A stretch of DNA of 64,000 nucleotides from Saprospiraceae bacterium (GTDB lineage: Bacteria; Bacteroidota; Bacteroidia; Chitinophagales; Saprospiraceae), in NCBI GenBank assembly GCA_016716335.1, contig JADJWN010000011.1:1-64000 (forward strand), written 5' to 3'. Shown one piece after another: positions 29,743-39,618 of this stretch. How positions within the stretch are numbered: the stretch's first letter is position 1; every line of letters begins with the position of its first letter. Both the position numbers and the translations under genes were made by a program. The notes below the pieces were generated by a model, which was not told the origin of the DNA, made no database searches, and saw only the letters and a program-made list of their open reading frames with translations.

Positions 29743-30630
29743 TCAAAAAGAATTAAAAGCAGCAAAACTGAAATCAAATTCAATCATAGTATTTACCTCT
29801 CTGCCATTTTTTATACCGGGTTTCCATGTCTGATTTTTGAGTCTTATATTCTCAAACGTGTCTGCAACAGCTTTGGACAAAGCAGAATCTGTAGATTGAA
29901 TGACTTTTATTTTTGAAATTTCACCTTCTTTGGTAAGGATAAACTGTGCGGTAGCTTTACCGCCAATTCCCGAAGCCATCAGTTCCCTGGGATATCGGAG
30001 TGTAGAGTAAATGTCCTGATGCAGCTTTGTATTGCTGCACTTAGAGATTAAGTAAAAGGAGACCTTGTCTTCCCCGCAGTCCGGATGCACGGGCAATATG
30101 TCAAGCTCATCTACGCTGTACACATCTTCCATGCCTGACTCAGCAATAAAAGATTTATCACCGGATTTGCACCTTCCGAAAATCATTGGCTCATACTTTA
30201 CAGTCACTGTTTTGAGGCTGCTTACCGGTTTTTTATTGTGATATCCCGGCACCCAGGGATTTTCACGATCATTGAGTTTTTCGAGTATCCTGATTAAATC
30301 TTCCTCACAGCCATATCCCAATCCACGAAGAATACGGATATCCTCTATTTTTCCATTCTTATTTATCACAAATTGGGCAGTGACCTTTCCCGATATATTA
30401 TTTTTAAAGGCTTCCTCCGGGTACTCTTTATGTTCATCGAGGTATCTCAAAAACCTGGCTTCTGAGCATTCGTTTTGTGCCTTCTTATTTTTGAGATATA
30501 CACATTCAATGATATTGAAAACCGGCTTGTCTTCGAGATAAGTGTAGACAGAGTCGCTTTTATCCTGTGCTGATATTGCACCTGTGATCAGACAATGCAA
30601 TATAGCGTATAAAACAACTTTAGTTTTCAT
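29743..30630 (-). CDS. Secreted protein with two TonB C-terminal-like domains
   Basis: 295 residues: signal peptide (MKTKVVLYAILHCLITGAISAQ), TonB_C-like domain 1 (about 60-140; ISGKVTAQFVINKNGKIEDI), a Cys-containing linker, and domain 2 (about 205-290; IGGKATAQFILTKEGEISKI). It lacks the membrane helix and proline-rich segment of TonB, so it acts in the periplasm or outside. The next gene, 15 bp downstream, is a clear paralogue, indicating tandem duplication. Function unknown. Confidence 0.75.
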   Translation of the reverse strand: MKTKVVLYAILHCLITGAISAQDKSDSVYTYLEDKPVFNIIECVYLKNKKAQNECSEARFLRYLDEHKEYPEEAFKNNISGKVTAQFVINKNGKIEDIRILRGLGYGCEEDLIRILEKLNDRENPWVPGYHNKKPVSSLKTVTVKYEPMIFGRCKSGDKSFIAESGMEDVYSVDELDILPVHPDCGEDKVSFYLISKCSNTKLHQDIYSTLRYPRELMASGIGGKATAQFILTKEGEISKIKVIQSTDSALSKAVADTFENIRLKNQTWKPGIKNGREVNTMIEFDFSFAAFNSF

Positions 30631-30720
30631 TCAAATGAAATCATTTTTTCCGGATACAAATATCATCAATTACGACATAGCTTACGGAATTGTTACACTT
30701 TATCTGTTCAAAAAATATAA

Positions 30721-32625
30721 TTACACCTCCGCTTCAGGCACTGCCTCCAGTTCTATGACTTCCGTCTCTTGGGGCACCTGATCCAGTTCAATCTTGAGAT
30801 TATCTATGATAAAGTTTTGTCTTTCCGGTGTATTCTTACCCATGTAGTAAGAGAGCAGATCCTCAATCCTTGTTTTATCACTCAGAATGACCGGCTCCAG
30901 ACGTATATTTTCACCGATGAAATCTTCAAATTCATTGGGAGAAATTTCCCCCAGCCCTTTAAAGCGGGTAATCTCGGCTTTACCCTTCAGTTTTTGTATG
31001 GCTTCCTGTTTTTCCTGTTCTGAATAGCAATAGTAGGTCCTTTGTTTGTCTCTTACTCTGAACAGGGGTGTATCAAGGATAAACAGATGTCCGTGCTTGA
31101 CCAGATCCGGAAAAAACTGCAGAAAGAAAGTAAGCAGCAGCAGCCTGATATGCATCCCATCCACGTCCGCATCAGTGGCGATGACCACTCTGTTGTACCG
31201 GAGATTTTCGATGCCGTCTTCGATATCGAGCGCATGCTGGAGCAGATTGAGCTCTTCATTCTGATAGACTACTTTCTTGGTCATCCCATAACAATTCAAT
31301 GGCTTGCCCCTCAGACTGAATACTGCCTGAGTCATCACATTGCGTGCTTTGGTAAGTGATCCGCTGGCAGAATCCCCTTCCGTGATAAAAATGGTGCTGG
31401 CAAGTTTGTGTTCGTCTTCTGATTTTTTACCATCGGTGAGGTGCACTCTGCAATCCCTCAGTTTCTTGTTGTGAATATTGGCTTTCTTAGCCCTTTGATT
31501 GGCAATTTTCTTAATGTCGGCTATTTCTTTACGCTCCCTTTCTGACTGCTGTATTTTGCGGAGAATAGCATCGGCAGTTTCTTTATTTTTATGCAGATAA
31601 TTATCCAGATTGGTCTTGAGAAAATCCATCACAAAACTGCGGATGGAAGGAGCATTTTCAGGTGCCATATTCATGGATCCCAGCTTGGTTTTGGTCTGAG
31701 ACTCAAATACAGGCTCTTCTACCTTGATGCTTATGGCACCTACAATTGAGGTCTGCACATCGCGGGAGTCAAAGTTTTTGTTGTAAAACTCCCGCAAAGT
31801 CTTCACGATGGCTTCTCTGAAAGCTGACAGATGCGTCCCTCCCTGAGTGGTATTTTGTCCGTTGACAAAAGAATAGTATTCCTCACCGTATTGCGTGCTG
31901 TGTGAAAGGGCTACCTCTATATCCTCGCCGGTGAGATGGATGATAGGATACAGGAGATTTTCTACGTTGGTCTTTCTTTCGAGCAGGTCCAGGAGACCAT
32001 TTTTGGATACCAGCGTTTTGCCATTGAAGTTTATTTTCAGACCGGCATTGAGATAGGCATAGTTCCACAGCTGATTTTCGACATATTCGGATCTGAATTT
32101 GTAATGCCTGAATATGCTGTCATCTGCCTGAAATTCGATAAGTGTACCATTGGGCTCCGTGGTTTTGGCAAGTTTGGCATCCGTGATGATTTCGCCTTTC
32201 TGAAATTCAGCTATTTTAGTCTCTCCATCTCTGAATGATTGCACCTTGAAGTAGCTTGAGAGCGCATTCACCGCCTTGGTACCTACACCGTTAAGACCCA
32301 CCGATTTTTTGGATGCCTTCGAGTCGTATTTACCTCCGGTATTTATGCGGGATACACACTCGACCACCTTTCCTAAAGGTATTCCCCTTCCGTAATCCCG
32401 GATCCTCACTCTTCCATTCTCAATATGTATATCAATGCTTTTGCCATGACCCATGACATACTCATCGATGGAGTTGTCTATGACTTCCTTGAGTAGAATA
32501 TATATGCCGTCATCCTGTGACGAACCATCCCCCAATTTGCCGATGTACATACCGGGACGCAACCTGATATGCTCTTTCCAGTCAAGACTTTTGATATTAT
32601 CTTCTGTATATTGTACCGTACTCAT
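30721..32625 (-). CDS. parE: DNA topoisomerase IV subunit B
   Basis: 634 residues. GHKL ATPase domain with EVIDNSIDEY (Asn51), DYGRGIPLG and GLNGVGTKAVNALS (about 110-123). A transducer domain follows, then TOPRIM with FITEGDSASG (about 413-422) and ATDADVDGMHI. It lacks the long GyrB insert, favouring ParE over GyrB. It decatenates daughter chromosomes together with ParC, which is not in the window. It lies 30 bp downstream of the PGI/PMI gene and is probably cotranscribed. Confidence 0.92.
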   Translation of the reverse strand: MSTVQYTEDNIKSLDWKEHIRLRPGMYIGKLGDGSSQDDGIYILLKEVIDNSIDEYVMGHGKSIDIHIENGRVRIRDYGRGIPLGKVVECVSRINTGGKYDSKASKKSVGLNGVGTKAVNALSSYFKVQSFRDGETKIAEFQKGEIITDAKLAKTTEPNGTLIEFQADDSIFRHYKFRSEYVENQLWNYAYLNAGLKINFNGKTLVSKNGLLDLLERKTNVENLLYPIIHLTGEDIEVALSHSTQYGEEYYSFVNGQNTTQGGTHLSAFREAIVKTLREFYNKNFDSRDVQTSIVGAISIKVEEPVFESQTKTKLGSMNMAPENAPSIRSFVMDFLKTNLDNYLHKNKETADAILRKIQQSERERKEIADIKKIANQRAKKANIHNKKLRDCRVHLTDGKKSEDEHKLASTIFITEGDSASGSLTKARNVMTQAVFSLRGKPLNCYGMTKKVVYQNEELNLLQHALDIEDGIENLRYNRVVIATDADVDGMHIRLLLLTFFLQFFPDLVKHGHLFILDTPLFRVRDKQRTYYCYSEQEKQEAIQKLKGKAEITRFKGLGEISPNEFEDFIGENIRLEPVILSDKTRIEDLLSYYMGKNTPERQNFIIDNLKIELDQVPQETEVIELEAVPEAEV

Positions 32626-32655
32626 TTTTAGAATTTGATTTTTGAATAACGAAAA

Positions 32656-33705
32656 TCAGAACTGATCGTTCTGCAGTGACTGCTTAAGGGTATCTATAAT
32701 ACGGATTTCGGAGGGATCCACCTTGCGCAGTACCGCCAGATAATAACTGACCCAATCTCCCAGATGTGTGAGATAAAAGGCCCTTTCAGTGTAGGAATTG
32801 CCTTTGGAATGTACCTCGATGGTTCGGGCTGCCAGATTCGAAACTAAGTTTACGGTGAAATCCATCCTTGCTGTATTTCTTTTATGATCATCCTTATTTC
32901 GCAGGATTACAACCGAAACCTGTTCCTGTTTTTGTGTCCATCCGACGATTTCATTATGATTCATTTCCGGGATGACATGATGCCATGCGGGAATTTTTGA
33001 ATTTTCATGCAGTTGTTGCCGCCATCGCAAGGCTACCGGCTCATATCTGTCTGTACTGTATATCACCGCCATACCTGATAAGAGACCGGAAGCTATCCGC
33101 TCCGCTTTGGTACGTATGGCCTCCTGTTCGAATTTGAGCAGATCGGATGCTATCCGTATCTGATCGGTACTGTTCCTTGATATCAGGCCTGATTTCCAGA
33201 GACTGCTTAATTGTGCCGTGACGGAATATCCCAGACAAGCTCTGGGCGACGGAGATCCTCCGGGCAGCATTACAAAATCCAGGTCATGAATTTCAGCCAG
33301 AGATTGTACCTTACCGCCGGAGGAAATACAAATTATTTTTGCACCGGTCTTCAAGGTCTGATGCAGACACTCGATGCTCTCCTCGGTATTGCCTGAGTAT
33401 GAGGATATGATACATAAAGTATGTGCATCCACCCAGGCAGGTATGTCATAACTTTTGCAGGTAAGTACAGGCACTTTAGCTTCATCCCGCAGGATCTGGG
33501 CTACATAATCACCCCCGATACCGGATCCTCCCATTCCACATATCAGCACCTTGCGGATGTCCTTATCATGTTTGCGAATGGTAATATTGGCTCCGATGTC
33601 CAGACCTTCTTTCAGCTGTGCCGGAAACCCCTCTATCAATTGCTCCATCATGGTCATGTCACTTTCATTGGTTCCTGAGTTGCAAAAGTAGCGTCTTTCG
33701 GTCAT
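32656..33705 (-). CDS. Bifunctional phosphoglucose/phosphomannose isomerase
   Basis: 349-residue SIS-domain enzyme interconverting glucose-6-P or mannose-6-P with fructose-6-P. LICGMGGSGIGGDYVAQI (about 53-70), ISSYSGNTEES (about 99-109) and EMNHNEIVGW (catalytic His/Glu region) match the archaeal-type PGI/PMI family also found in Bacteroidota. The ATG at 33705 is used; an internal Met at residue 17 would also serve. First gene of a pair with parE. Confidence 0.88.
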   Translation of the reverse strand: MTERRYFCNSGTNESDMTMMEQLIEGFPAQLKEGLDIGANITIRKHDKDIRKVLICGMGGSGIGGDYVAQILRDEAKVPVLTCKSYDIPAWVDAHTLCIISSYSGNTEESIECLHQTLKTGAKIICISSGGKVQSLAEIHDLDFVMLPGGSPSPRACLGYSVTAQLSSLWKSGLISRNSTDQIRIASDLLKFEQEAIRTKAERIASGLLSGMAVIYSTDRYEPVALRWRQQLHENSKIPAWHHVIPEMNHNEIVGWTQKQEQVSVVILRNKDDHKRNTARMDFTVNLVSNLAARTIEVHSKGNSYTERAFYLTHLGDWVSYYLAVLRKVDPSEIRIIDTLKQSLQNDQF

Positions 33706-33792
33706 TTAATAAAATTATCGGTATCGAATAAAGAATTATTCAAAGTGTAAAAATCTGCTTTTTAACAGCTTACAGATTATGTTAAGCCCTTA

Positions 33793-33800
33793 TATTTTTG
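33793..33800 (+). promoter_or_regulatory. Putative -7 element upstream of a small ORF
   Basis: TATTTTTG, exact TAnnTTTG match, 14 bp before the ATG of the 34-codon frame at 33815 and 237 bp before the peroxidase gene. Confidence 0.4.
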
Positions 33801-33814
33801 TGTTGCGGCTATAT

Positions 33815-33919
33815 ATGACAATCATCCATTGGGTAAAAGATATAAACTCCCTGCCGGAATTCCGGAAAGACTTTAAATCAGATAGCGGATCATGGAAAAT
33901 TGATAGCGAAGTATTTTAA
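33815..33919 (+). CDS. Possible small protein, 34 residues
   Basis: An ATG at 33815 opens a 34-residue frame ending at TAA 33917-33919. It reads as a plausible soluble peptide (begins MTIIHWVKDINSLPEF, ends KIDSEVF) and sits just behind a TAnnTTTG element. No ribosome-binding site is evident, which is normal in this phylum. It could be a real small protein, a leader peptide, or the start of a decayed gene. I do not recognise it. Confidence 0.25.
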   Translation: MTIIHWVKDINSLPEFRKDFKSDSGSWKIDSEVF

Positions 33920-34037
33920 AACCCTAAAATCCGGCATAAGTCAAGCTGTGAATTCAAAAGGTTGCGGTATTGAAGACTGTTTTTCAAAACTTCGGATTGA
34001 TGAAACTTGTTGACTTACGGTAATCAACACAGGACTG

Positions 34038-34508
34038 ATGAATAATATCTATGATATCCGGATTAATAACATACATTTTCAGCCTATGGATCTCCGAAAA
34101 TTTGAAGGTAAAAAACTGCTGATTGTCAACGTAGCCTCTGCATGCGGATACACACCACAGTATGCGCAGCTGCAGGAATTAAAGGATAATTTTGAGGATA
34201 AATTAGAGATACTGGGCTGCCCTTGCAATGATTTTGGCGGTCAGGAACCCGGTGATGAAAGCAGCATTCTGGAGTTTTGTACCACCCGCTATGCTGTAGG
34301 TTTTCCCCTTACTCAAAAAATAGGCATCCGGACGGATATGCACCCTTTGTATCAATGGCTTTGTAAAAAAGAATACAACGGAGTATCTGATGCAGAGGTC
34401 AGATGGAATTTCCACAAATTTCTGATAGACGAAAACGGTAAATGGCTGGCTGAATTTTCATCTTCAGTAAGTCCTTTGGACGATGTAATTTTGCAGTTTT
34501 TAGGCTGA
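34038..34508 (+). CDS. Glutathione peroxidase family (probably thioredoxin-dependent)
   Basis: 156 residues with the thiol-peroxidase tetrad Cys36 (NVASACGYT), Gln69 (CNDFGGQEPG), Trp123 and Asn124 (WNFHKFLID). A second Cys81 (EFCTTRYAVGFP) sits where 2-Cys enzymes such as yeast Gpx3 carry the resolving cysteine, so thioredoxin is the likely reductant. No signal peptide: cytoplasmic detoxification of peroxides. holB starts 11 bp downstream. Confidence 0.9.
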   Translation: MNNIYDIRINNIHFQPMDLRKFEGKKLLIVNVASACGYTPQYAQLQELKDNFEDKLEILGCPCNDFGGQEPGDESSILEFCTTRYAVGFPLTQKIGIRTDMHPLYQWLCKKEYNGVSDAEVRWNFHKFLIDENGKWLAEFSSSVSPLDDVILQFLG

Positions 34509-34519
34509 ACCCCTTGAAT

Positions 34520-35674
34520 ATGTTTTTCAAAGAAATACCCGGTAAGGAAGAAGAAAAGAAACATCTGCTGAATCAGGCGCAATCCGGAAGAATTCCTCAT
34601 GCACAGCTCTTTCTTGGACGGGAAGGCAGTGGAGCTCCGGCACTTGCGCTGGCATATGCCAGTTAGGTAGTGTGTACCCAAAGGCAGGAGTCGGACAGTT
34701 GCGGTATGTGTGCTGCCTGTATCAAATCCCACAAACTGGTGCACCCCGATATACATTTTGCATTTCCGGTAGTCAAGTCCGACAGCAAAAAAAGAGAAGA
34801 CACCACCAGTGCCGATTTTCTGGATATCTGGCGGGAGACATTATTCAAAAATCCTTATCTGGGTATCACACAATGGCTTACAGCGATGAAAGCAGAAAAA
34901 TCGCAGCCCAACATCAATGTGAAGGAATGTAATGAGATCATCCACAAGCTTAATCTCATGCCCTATGAATCGGAATATAAGGTAATGATACTATGGCTAC
35001 CGGAATACCTGGGCAAAGAGGGTAACCGACTGCTGAAACTCATCGAAGAACCACCGGATAATACTGTCATCATACTGGCAGCCCAGCAACAGGATATGAT
35101 ACTCTCTACGATTATCTCCAGATGTCAGCTGCTGAAAGTCAAGTCCTTTGAGGATGACGAAGTGAAATCATTTCTGCAAGACCACCTGCACATCACAGGA
35201 CCCAAGGCTGATCAGATAGCCAATCTGGCAGAAGGTAATCTCAATCTGGCCATAAGCCTGAGCAATAATGACGAAGCCGATTTTTCTGCCATGTTGTTTT
35301 CGTGGTTCAGGTTGTGTTATGCCCCGGAACCGTCCAAACTGCAGGATTGGCTCAACGGATTTGGCTCAATGACCAAAGACGACCAGAAATCCTTTCTCGA
35401 ATACGGCATACATTTTCTGAGATGTTTTATACTTATGCAAAGTACTGACGGGTATAAGCCAGCTCTTACTGCACAGGAAATTGAAGTGGCTCAGAAAATG
35501 CATACGGTCATCGACATACACAAGGCAGAAAAGATTACTTATCTGCTCAATGATGCTGTAAGGGCATTGTCAGGTAATGCCAATGCCAAAATATTGATGA
35601 CTGCTGACAGTTTGACCATCGGGGATATCATGAAAGGAAAAGAAAATGTAACTTTGCGGGAAGTTTATGGATAA
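34520..35674 (+). CDS. holB: DNA polymerase III delta-prime subunit, interrupted by an in-frame stop
   Basis: Clamp-loader subunit. From ATG 34520 (MFFKEIPGKEEEKKHLLNQA) through a P-loop-like FLGREGSGAPALALAYA to codon 48, then TAG at 34664-34666, then the same frame continues with the zinc-binding CTQRQESDSCGMCAACIKSH, the AAA+ core (ILWLPEYLGKEGNRLLKLIEEPP; LAAQQQDMILSTIISRCQLL) and the C-terminal collar. Without the stop the product is 384 residues, normal for the family. A later GTG start would lose the N-terminal helix and P-loop region. The subunit is normally essential, so a base-call error (TAC/TAT to TAG) is likely. Confidence 0.85.
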
Positions 35675-35735
35675 ACCGACAGCATGGTTTACCGGAGTGA
35701 ATCACTATTTTGAATACACGGATAAAAATATATAA

Positions 35736-37121
35736 ATGGGATGCAGTTCTTGTGCAGCAGGTGCAAACGGGGTACCCAAAGGTTGTGGTGACAAAGGCCA
35801 CTGTACATCGGGTTCCTGCAATAAAATGAACACTTACGACTGGATTTCCGTCAGGGATCTTTATGATCCTACGGAATATCCCATAGTGGAAGTCAGCTTT
35901 AAAAACGGCTCTCATAAGGATTTCTTCATCAATGATCCGTCCACCAGGACAGAGACGGGAGATATGGTGGTGGTTGAAACTTCCAGCGGATATGACATCG
36001 GCAGAATCAGTCTTTCCGGTGAGCTGGTGAGACTGCAGATGAAGAAAAAGTACATGACCGAAGACCGCATTGCGTACAAAGTACTGCGAAAAGCCAATGA
36101 AAGAGATCTCGAAAAACTGGAAGAAGCCCGTGCCCTCGAAAGAGAAACCATGATCAGAGCCAGAGTCATAGCCAGGACTCTGGGACTGGATATGAAACTG
36201 GGAGATGTCGAATACCAGGGGGACAAAAAAAAGGCAACGTTCTATTACACTGCAGAAGGCAGGGTGGATTTCAGAGAACTGGTGAAGGAATATGCCAAGG
36301 AATTCAAGGTAAAAATCGAGATGCGCCAGATTGGTGCCCGACAGGAGTCTGCACGCATTGGCGGTATAGGATCATGCGGCCGTGAACTCTGCTGCTCCAC
36401 CTGGCTCTCAGACTTCAAATCGGTCAATACTGCTGCCGCCAGATACCAGAATATCGCCATCAATCAATCCAAACTTTCCGGACAATGCGGCCGTTTGAAA
36501 TGCTGCCTAAACTACGAACTGGATACCTACATGGAGGCACTCGAGGACTTTCCCGACAATGCAGAAAATATCAAAACCAAGTCAGGCAACGCCAGCCTCC
36601 TGAAAATTGACATTTTCAAAGGCCTGCTTTATTACACCTTTGATAATGATAAAATGCGGGGCACAGTAGTGGCATTGGACAAGGCGAAAGTGAAGGAAGT
36701 ACTGACCATGAACAGTAAAGGCATACTGCCTGATGATCTTGGCGCCCTCAAAGTGCACGAGCCCGTCATTGCCGAAAATGCAGACATAGAGCCGGAACAT
36801 GACTACGAAGATGTGACCGGTGGTATAGAACTCAAATCTGACTCCCGCAAAAAAAAGAAGAAAAAGAAAAAATCCGGAACCGGAGCCAAGCCCGAAAACG
36901 AAGGCATGCGAAAATCTGACAATCCGGATAAAACAGTCACTCAAAAGGCTGACAAACCCAGACCTGCTGAAAAGGAAAATCCATCAGAAGCTGCCGGACA
37001 GGCTAATTCTGCACAGACAAATACTCCGGGCGATCAAAAAAAGAAATTTAAAAAGAAAAAATTTTTCAACAAGAATAAAAACCAAGGCAAGGGAGATAAT
37101 CCCAACAATAAAAACAACTAA
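35736..37121 (+). CDS. ricT: RicT/YaaT-like PSP1 domain protein
   Basis: 461 residues. Cys-rich leader (MGCSSCAAGANG, GCGDKGHC, GSCNK) typical of the Bacteroidota form, then the PSP1 domain (about 90-290) with conserved GGIGSCGRELCCSTWLSDF and CGRLKCCLNYEL, whose cysteines can hold an Fe-S cluster. In Bacillus RicT forms a complex affecting RNase Y and development; the role here is unknown. The C-terminus (about 370-461) is a low-complexity Lys-rich tail likely to bind nucleic acid. lpd follows after 6 bp. Confidence 0.85.
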   Translation: MGCSSCAAGANGVPKGCGDKGHCTSGSCNKMNTYDWISVRDLYDPTEYPIVEVSFKNGSHKDFFINDPSTRTETGDMVVVETSSGYDIGRISLSGELVRLQMKKKYMTEDRIAYKVLRKANERDLEKLEEARALERETMIRARVIARTLGLDMKLGDVEYQGDKKKATFYYTAEGRVDFRELVKEYAKEFKVKIEMRQIGARQESARIGGIGSCGRELCCSTWLSDFKSVNTAAARYQNIAINQSKLSGQCGRLKCCLNYELDTYMEALEDFPDNAENIKTKSGNASLLKIDIFKGLLYYTFDNDKMRGTVVALDKAKVKEVLTMNSKGILPDDLGALKVHEPVIAENADIEPEHDYEDVTGGIELKSDSRKKKKKKKKSGTGAKPENEGMRKSDNPDKTVTQKADKPRPAEKENPSEAAGQANSAQTNTPGDQKKKFKKKKFFNKNKNQGKGDNPNNKNN

Positions 37122-37127
37122 GCGGAT

Positions 37128-38528
37128 ATGCAATACGATTTAATAGTCATTGGCTCTGGACCGGGCGGATATGTAGCTGCAATAAGGGCAGCTCAACTGG
37201 GAATGAAAACAGCCATTATCGAAAAATACAATACTCTGGGAGGTACCTGCCTCAATGTAGGATGCATTCCTTCCAAAGCATTGCTGGACAGTTCTGAACA
37301 TTATCATAATGCGGTAGAACGCTTTGCAGAGCATGGTATCGAGACTTCAGGCGTAAAGGTCAACATGCAGCAAATGATCCGCCGTAAGAATGAGGTGGTG
37401 GAGCAAACCTGCAAAGGAGTGGAATTTCTGATGAAGAAAAACAAGATTGATGTTTATACCGGTCTGGGTTCTTTTGTCACCCGGAACAAAATCAAAATAC
37501 AGTCCGCAGAGGGAGAAAAGGAAATTGAAGGAAAAAATATAATCATCGCTACCGGGTCCAAACCTATCGTACCGGCTATTTTCAATTATGATAAAAAAAG
37601 AGTTATCACCTCTACTGAAGCACTGAATATTCAGGAAGTTCCGAAAAAGATGGTCATCGTAGGCGGTGGGGTGATAGGGTTGGAATTAGGCTCGGTTTTT
37701 GCCCGTCTGGGTACCTCTGTAGATGTTGTGGAATACATGGACCGCATACTGCCCACTATGGATGCTGACTGTGGCAAGGAACTGATGCGCTCAATGAAAA
37801 AACTTGGCGTCAACTTTTATCTCCGACACAGCGTCACCGGCGTCAAAAGCACCAAAACTTCCTGCACAGTGACTGTACAAAAAAGGGATAGCGACGAGCA
37901 ATTTGATATCAAGGCGGATTACTGCCTGGTAGCCATAGGCAGGCGACCCTACACCGAAGGCCTGAATAGCCGAAGCCATAGGTGTTGCCATGGATGAAAA
38001 GGAAGGATTGTGGTAGATGAGCATTTACAGACTTCAGTGCCAGGGATCTATGCCATAGGTGATGTCATAAGAGGAGCCATGCTGGCACATAAGGCAGAAG
38101 AAGAGGGAATTTTTGTAGCCGAAACCATAGCAGGCGGGAAGCCACACATTGATTACAATCTCATACCGGGCGTGGTCTATACCTGGCCGGAGGTAGCAGC
38201 CGTAGGAAAGACAGAGGAAGAACTAAAGGCAGCCGGAATTCCTTACAAAGAAGGTAAGTTCCCCTTCAAAGCATTGGGTCGTGCCAGAGCAAGTATGGAC
38301 ACTGAAGGGATGGTAAAAGTGCTGGCACATAAAGATACCGACGAGATACTGGGTGTCCATATGGTGGGACCCAGAGTAGCCGATGTCATTATGGAAGCGG
38401 TGGCGCTTATGGAGTTCAGGGCAAGCGCCGAAGACATGTCAAGGATCTCACATCCTCACCCCACTTATACAGAAGCGGTCAAGGAGGCAGCTCTGGCAGC
38501 CACTGACAACCGGGCCCTTCACGTGTAA
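37128..38528 (+). CDS. lpd: Dihydrolipoyl dehydrogenase with two compensating frameshifts
   Basis: E3 subunit of 2-oxoacid dehydrogenase complexes: FAD motif IGSGPGGYVAA, redox pair Cys41/Cys46 (GGTCLNVGCIPSK), NAD motif GGGVIGLELGS, and C-terminal HPHPTYTEAVKEA with the active His/Glu. The frame is lost by one extra base near 37967 (AATAGCC for AATGCC) and regained by a missing A near 38000 (GATGAAAAGG). The out-of-frame stretch of about 33 nt reads AEAIGVAMDEK in its own frame, exactly the expected family sequence. The restored length is 466 residues. Both lesions in one essential-type gene argue for sequence error. It is 6 bp downstream of ricT, so cotranscription is likely. Confidence 0.9.
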
Positions 38529-38597
38529 GGTAAGGCAATCCATTTCGGAACTCCGGCAAGTTCGGGCATTCAATTTTAGGCATGCCTAAAATAAAAG

Positions 38598-38629
38598 TTT
38601 GGCAATTTAAAATTTAATGTTTAAATTTG
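38598..38629 (+). promoter_or_regulatory. Promoter of the ZIP transporter gene
   Basis: TTTG at 38598-38601, a 20-bp spacer and TAAATTTG at 38622-38629, ending 25 bp before ATG 38655; close to the Bacteroidota consensus. Confidence 0.55.
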
Positions 38630-38654
38630 AGCGTAAAATTGTCAGATTACAGCA

Positions 38655-39472
38655 ATGTTTGAATCGCTTGTAACATATTTCGAAGGAATCACTCCGGTAC
38701 AGGCAGTCCTGATAGCCACCTTGTTTACCTGGGGAGTAACAGCTTTGGGAGCCTCCGTAGTATTCTTTCTGCGCACCATGAACAGGGCTGTCCTGGATGG
38801 TATGCTGGGATTTACCGGAGGTGTGATGGTCGCTGCCAGTTTCTGGAGTTTGCTTTCGCCGGCTATAGAGATGACAGAAGGCACCGGCATGGCCAGAGTG
38901 ATCCCTGCCGCAACGGGTTTTCTCCTGGGTGCTTTATTTATTTTCGGACTGGACAAGATATTGCCCCACCTGCATATCAACTTCAAAGAGACAGAAGGTA
39001 CCAAAACACCATGGCAACGCACTACCTTGCTGGTATTGGCCATCACACTGCACAATATTCCCGAAGGTCTGGCCATAGGCGTATTATTTGGTGGTGTGGC
39101 AGCAGGTATCCCTGAAGCTTCAGTTGCCGGTGCCCTGGTATTGGCGTTGGGATAGGCATTCAAAACTTCCCTGAAGGTATCGCTGTGGCTATGCGGCTCA
39201 AACGTATGGGTATGAGCAGCAAAAAAAGTTTTCTTTACGGTCAGGCATCCGCTTTGGTAGAGCCCGTTGCGGGAGTAGCCGGAGCACTCGCAGTACACTT
39301 TTTTACACCAGTACTGCCTTATGCCCTCGCTTTTGCTGCGGGTGCCATGATCTTTGTGGTAGTAGAGGAAGTCATACCCGAAACACAGCTTGACAAGCAC
39401 ACTGATATTGCAACAATGGGATTTATCGGCGGCTTTATTGTAATGATGAGTCTTGACGTGGGATTAGGTTGA
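38655..39472 (+). CDS. ZIP-family divalent metal transporter, frameshifted
   Basis: Inner-membrane zinc/iron/manganese uptake permease. Eight hydrophobic segments and both metal-site motifs are visible: HNIPEGLAIGV (helix IV) and, after the break, IQNFPEGIAVAM (helix V). The frame stops at 39155 in TTGGGATAG; one extra G gives ALGIGIQNFPEG and a 272-residue protein, the ZupT size. The break falls between the two metal motifs, so a real frameshift would abolish transport. Confidence 0.88.
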
Positions 39473-39618
39473 GCTTTTCCGCAAATGTGAACATAGTTCA
39501 TCAGCTGCTCCATCATGTCTGCATCCTGTGATTTGATGCAATTGAGACTATGATACGTTATCCTTCACCTTTGCAGTGCAAATAATGATTTTGTACAACC
39601 GAATTATGTCATCAATGA

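Larger units (their letters stand above)
33706..34037. other. Intergenic region, PGI-PMI / glutathione peroxidase
   Basis: 332 bp. It contains a TAnnTTTG element and a 34-codon open frame described separately; nothing else was recognised. Confidence 0.5.

Noticed and set aside
34664..34666. Alternative genetic code with TAG read as sense
   Set aside because: TAG ends other genes normally here (for example at 44415-44417), and the second internal stop, at 45727, is TAA, so recoding does not explain the pattern.
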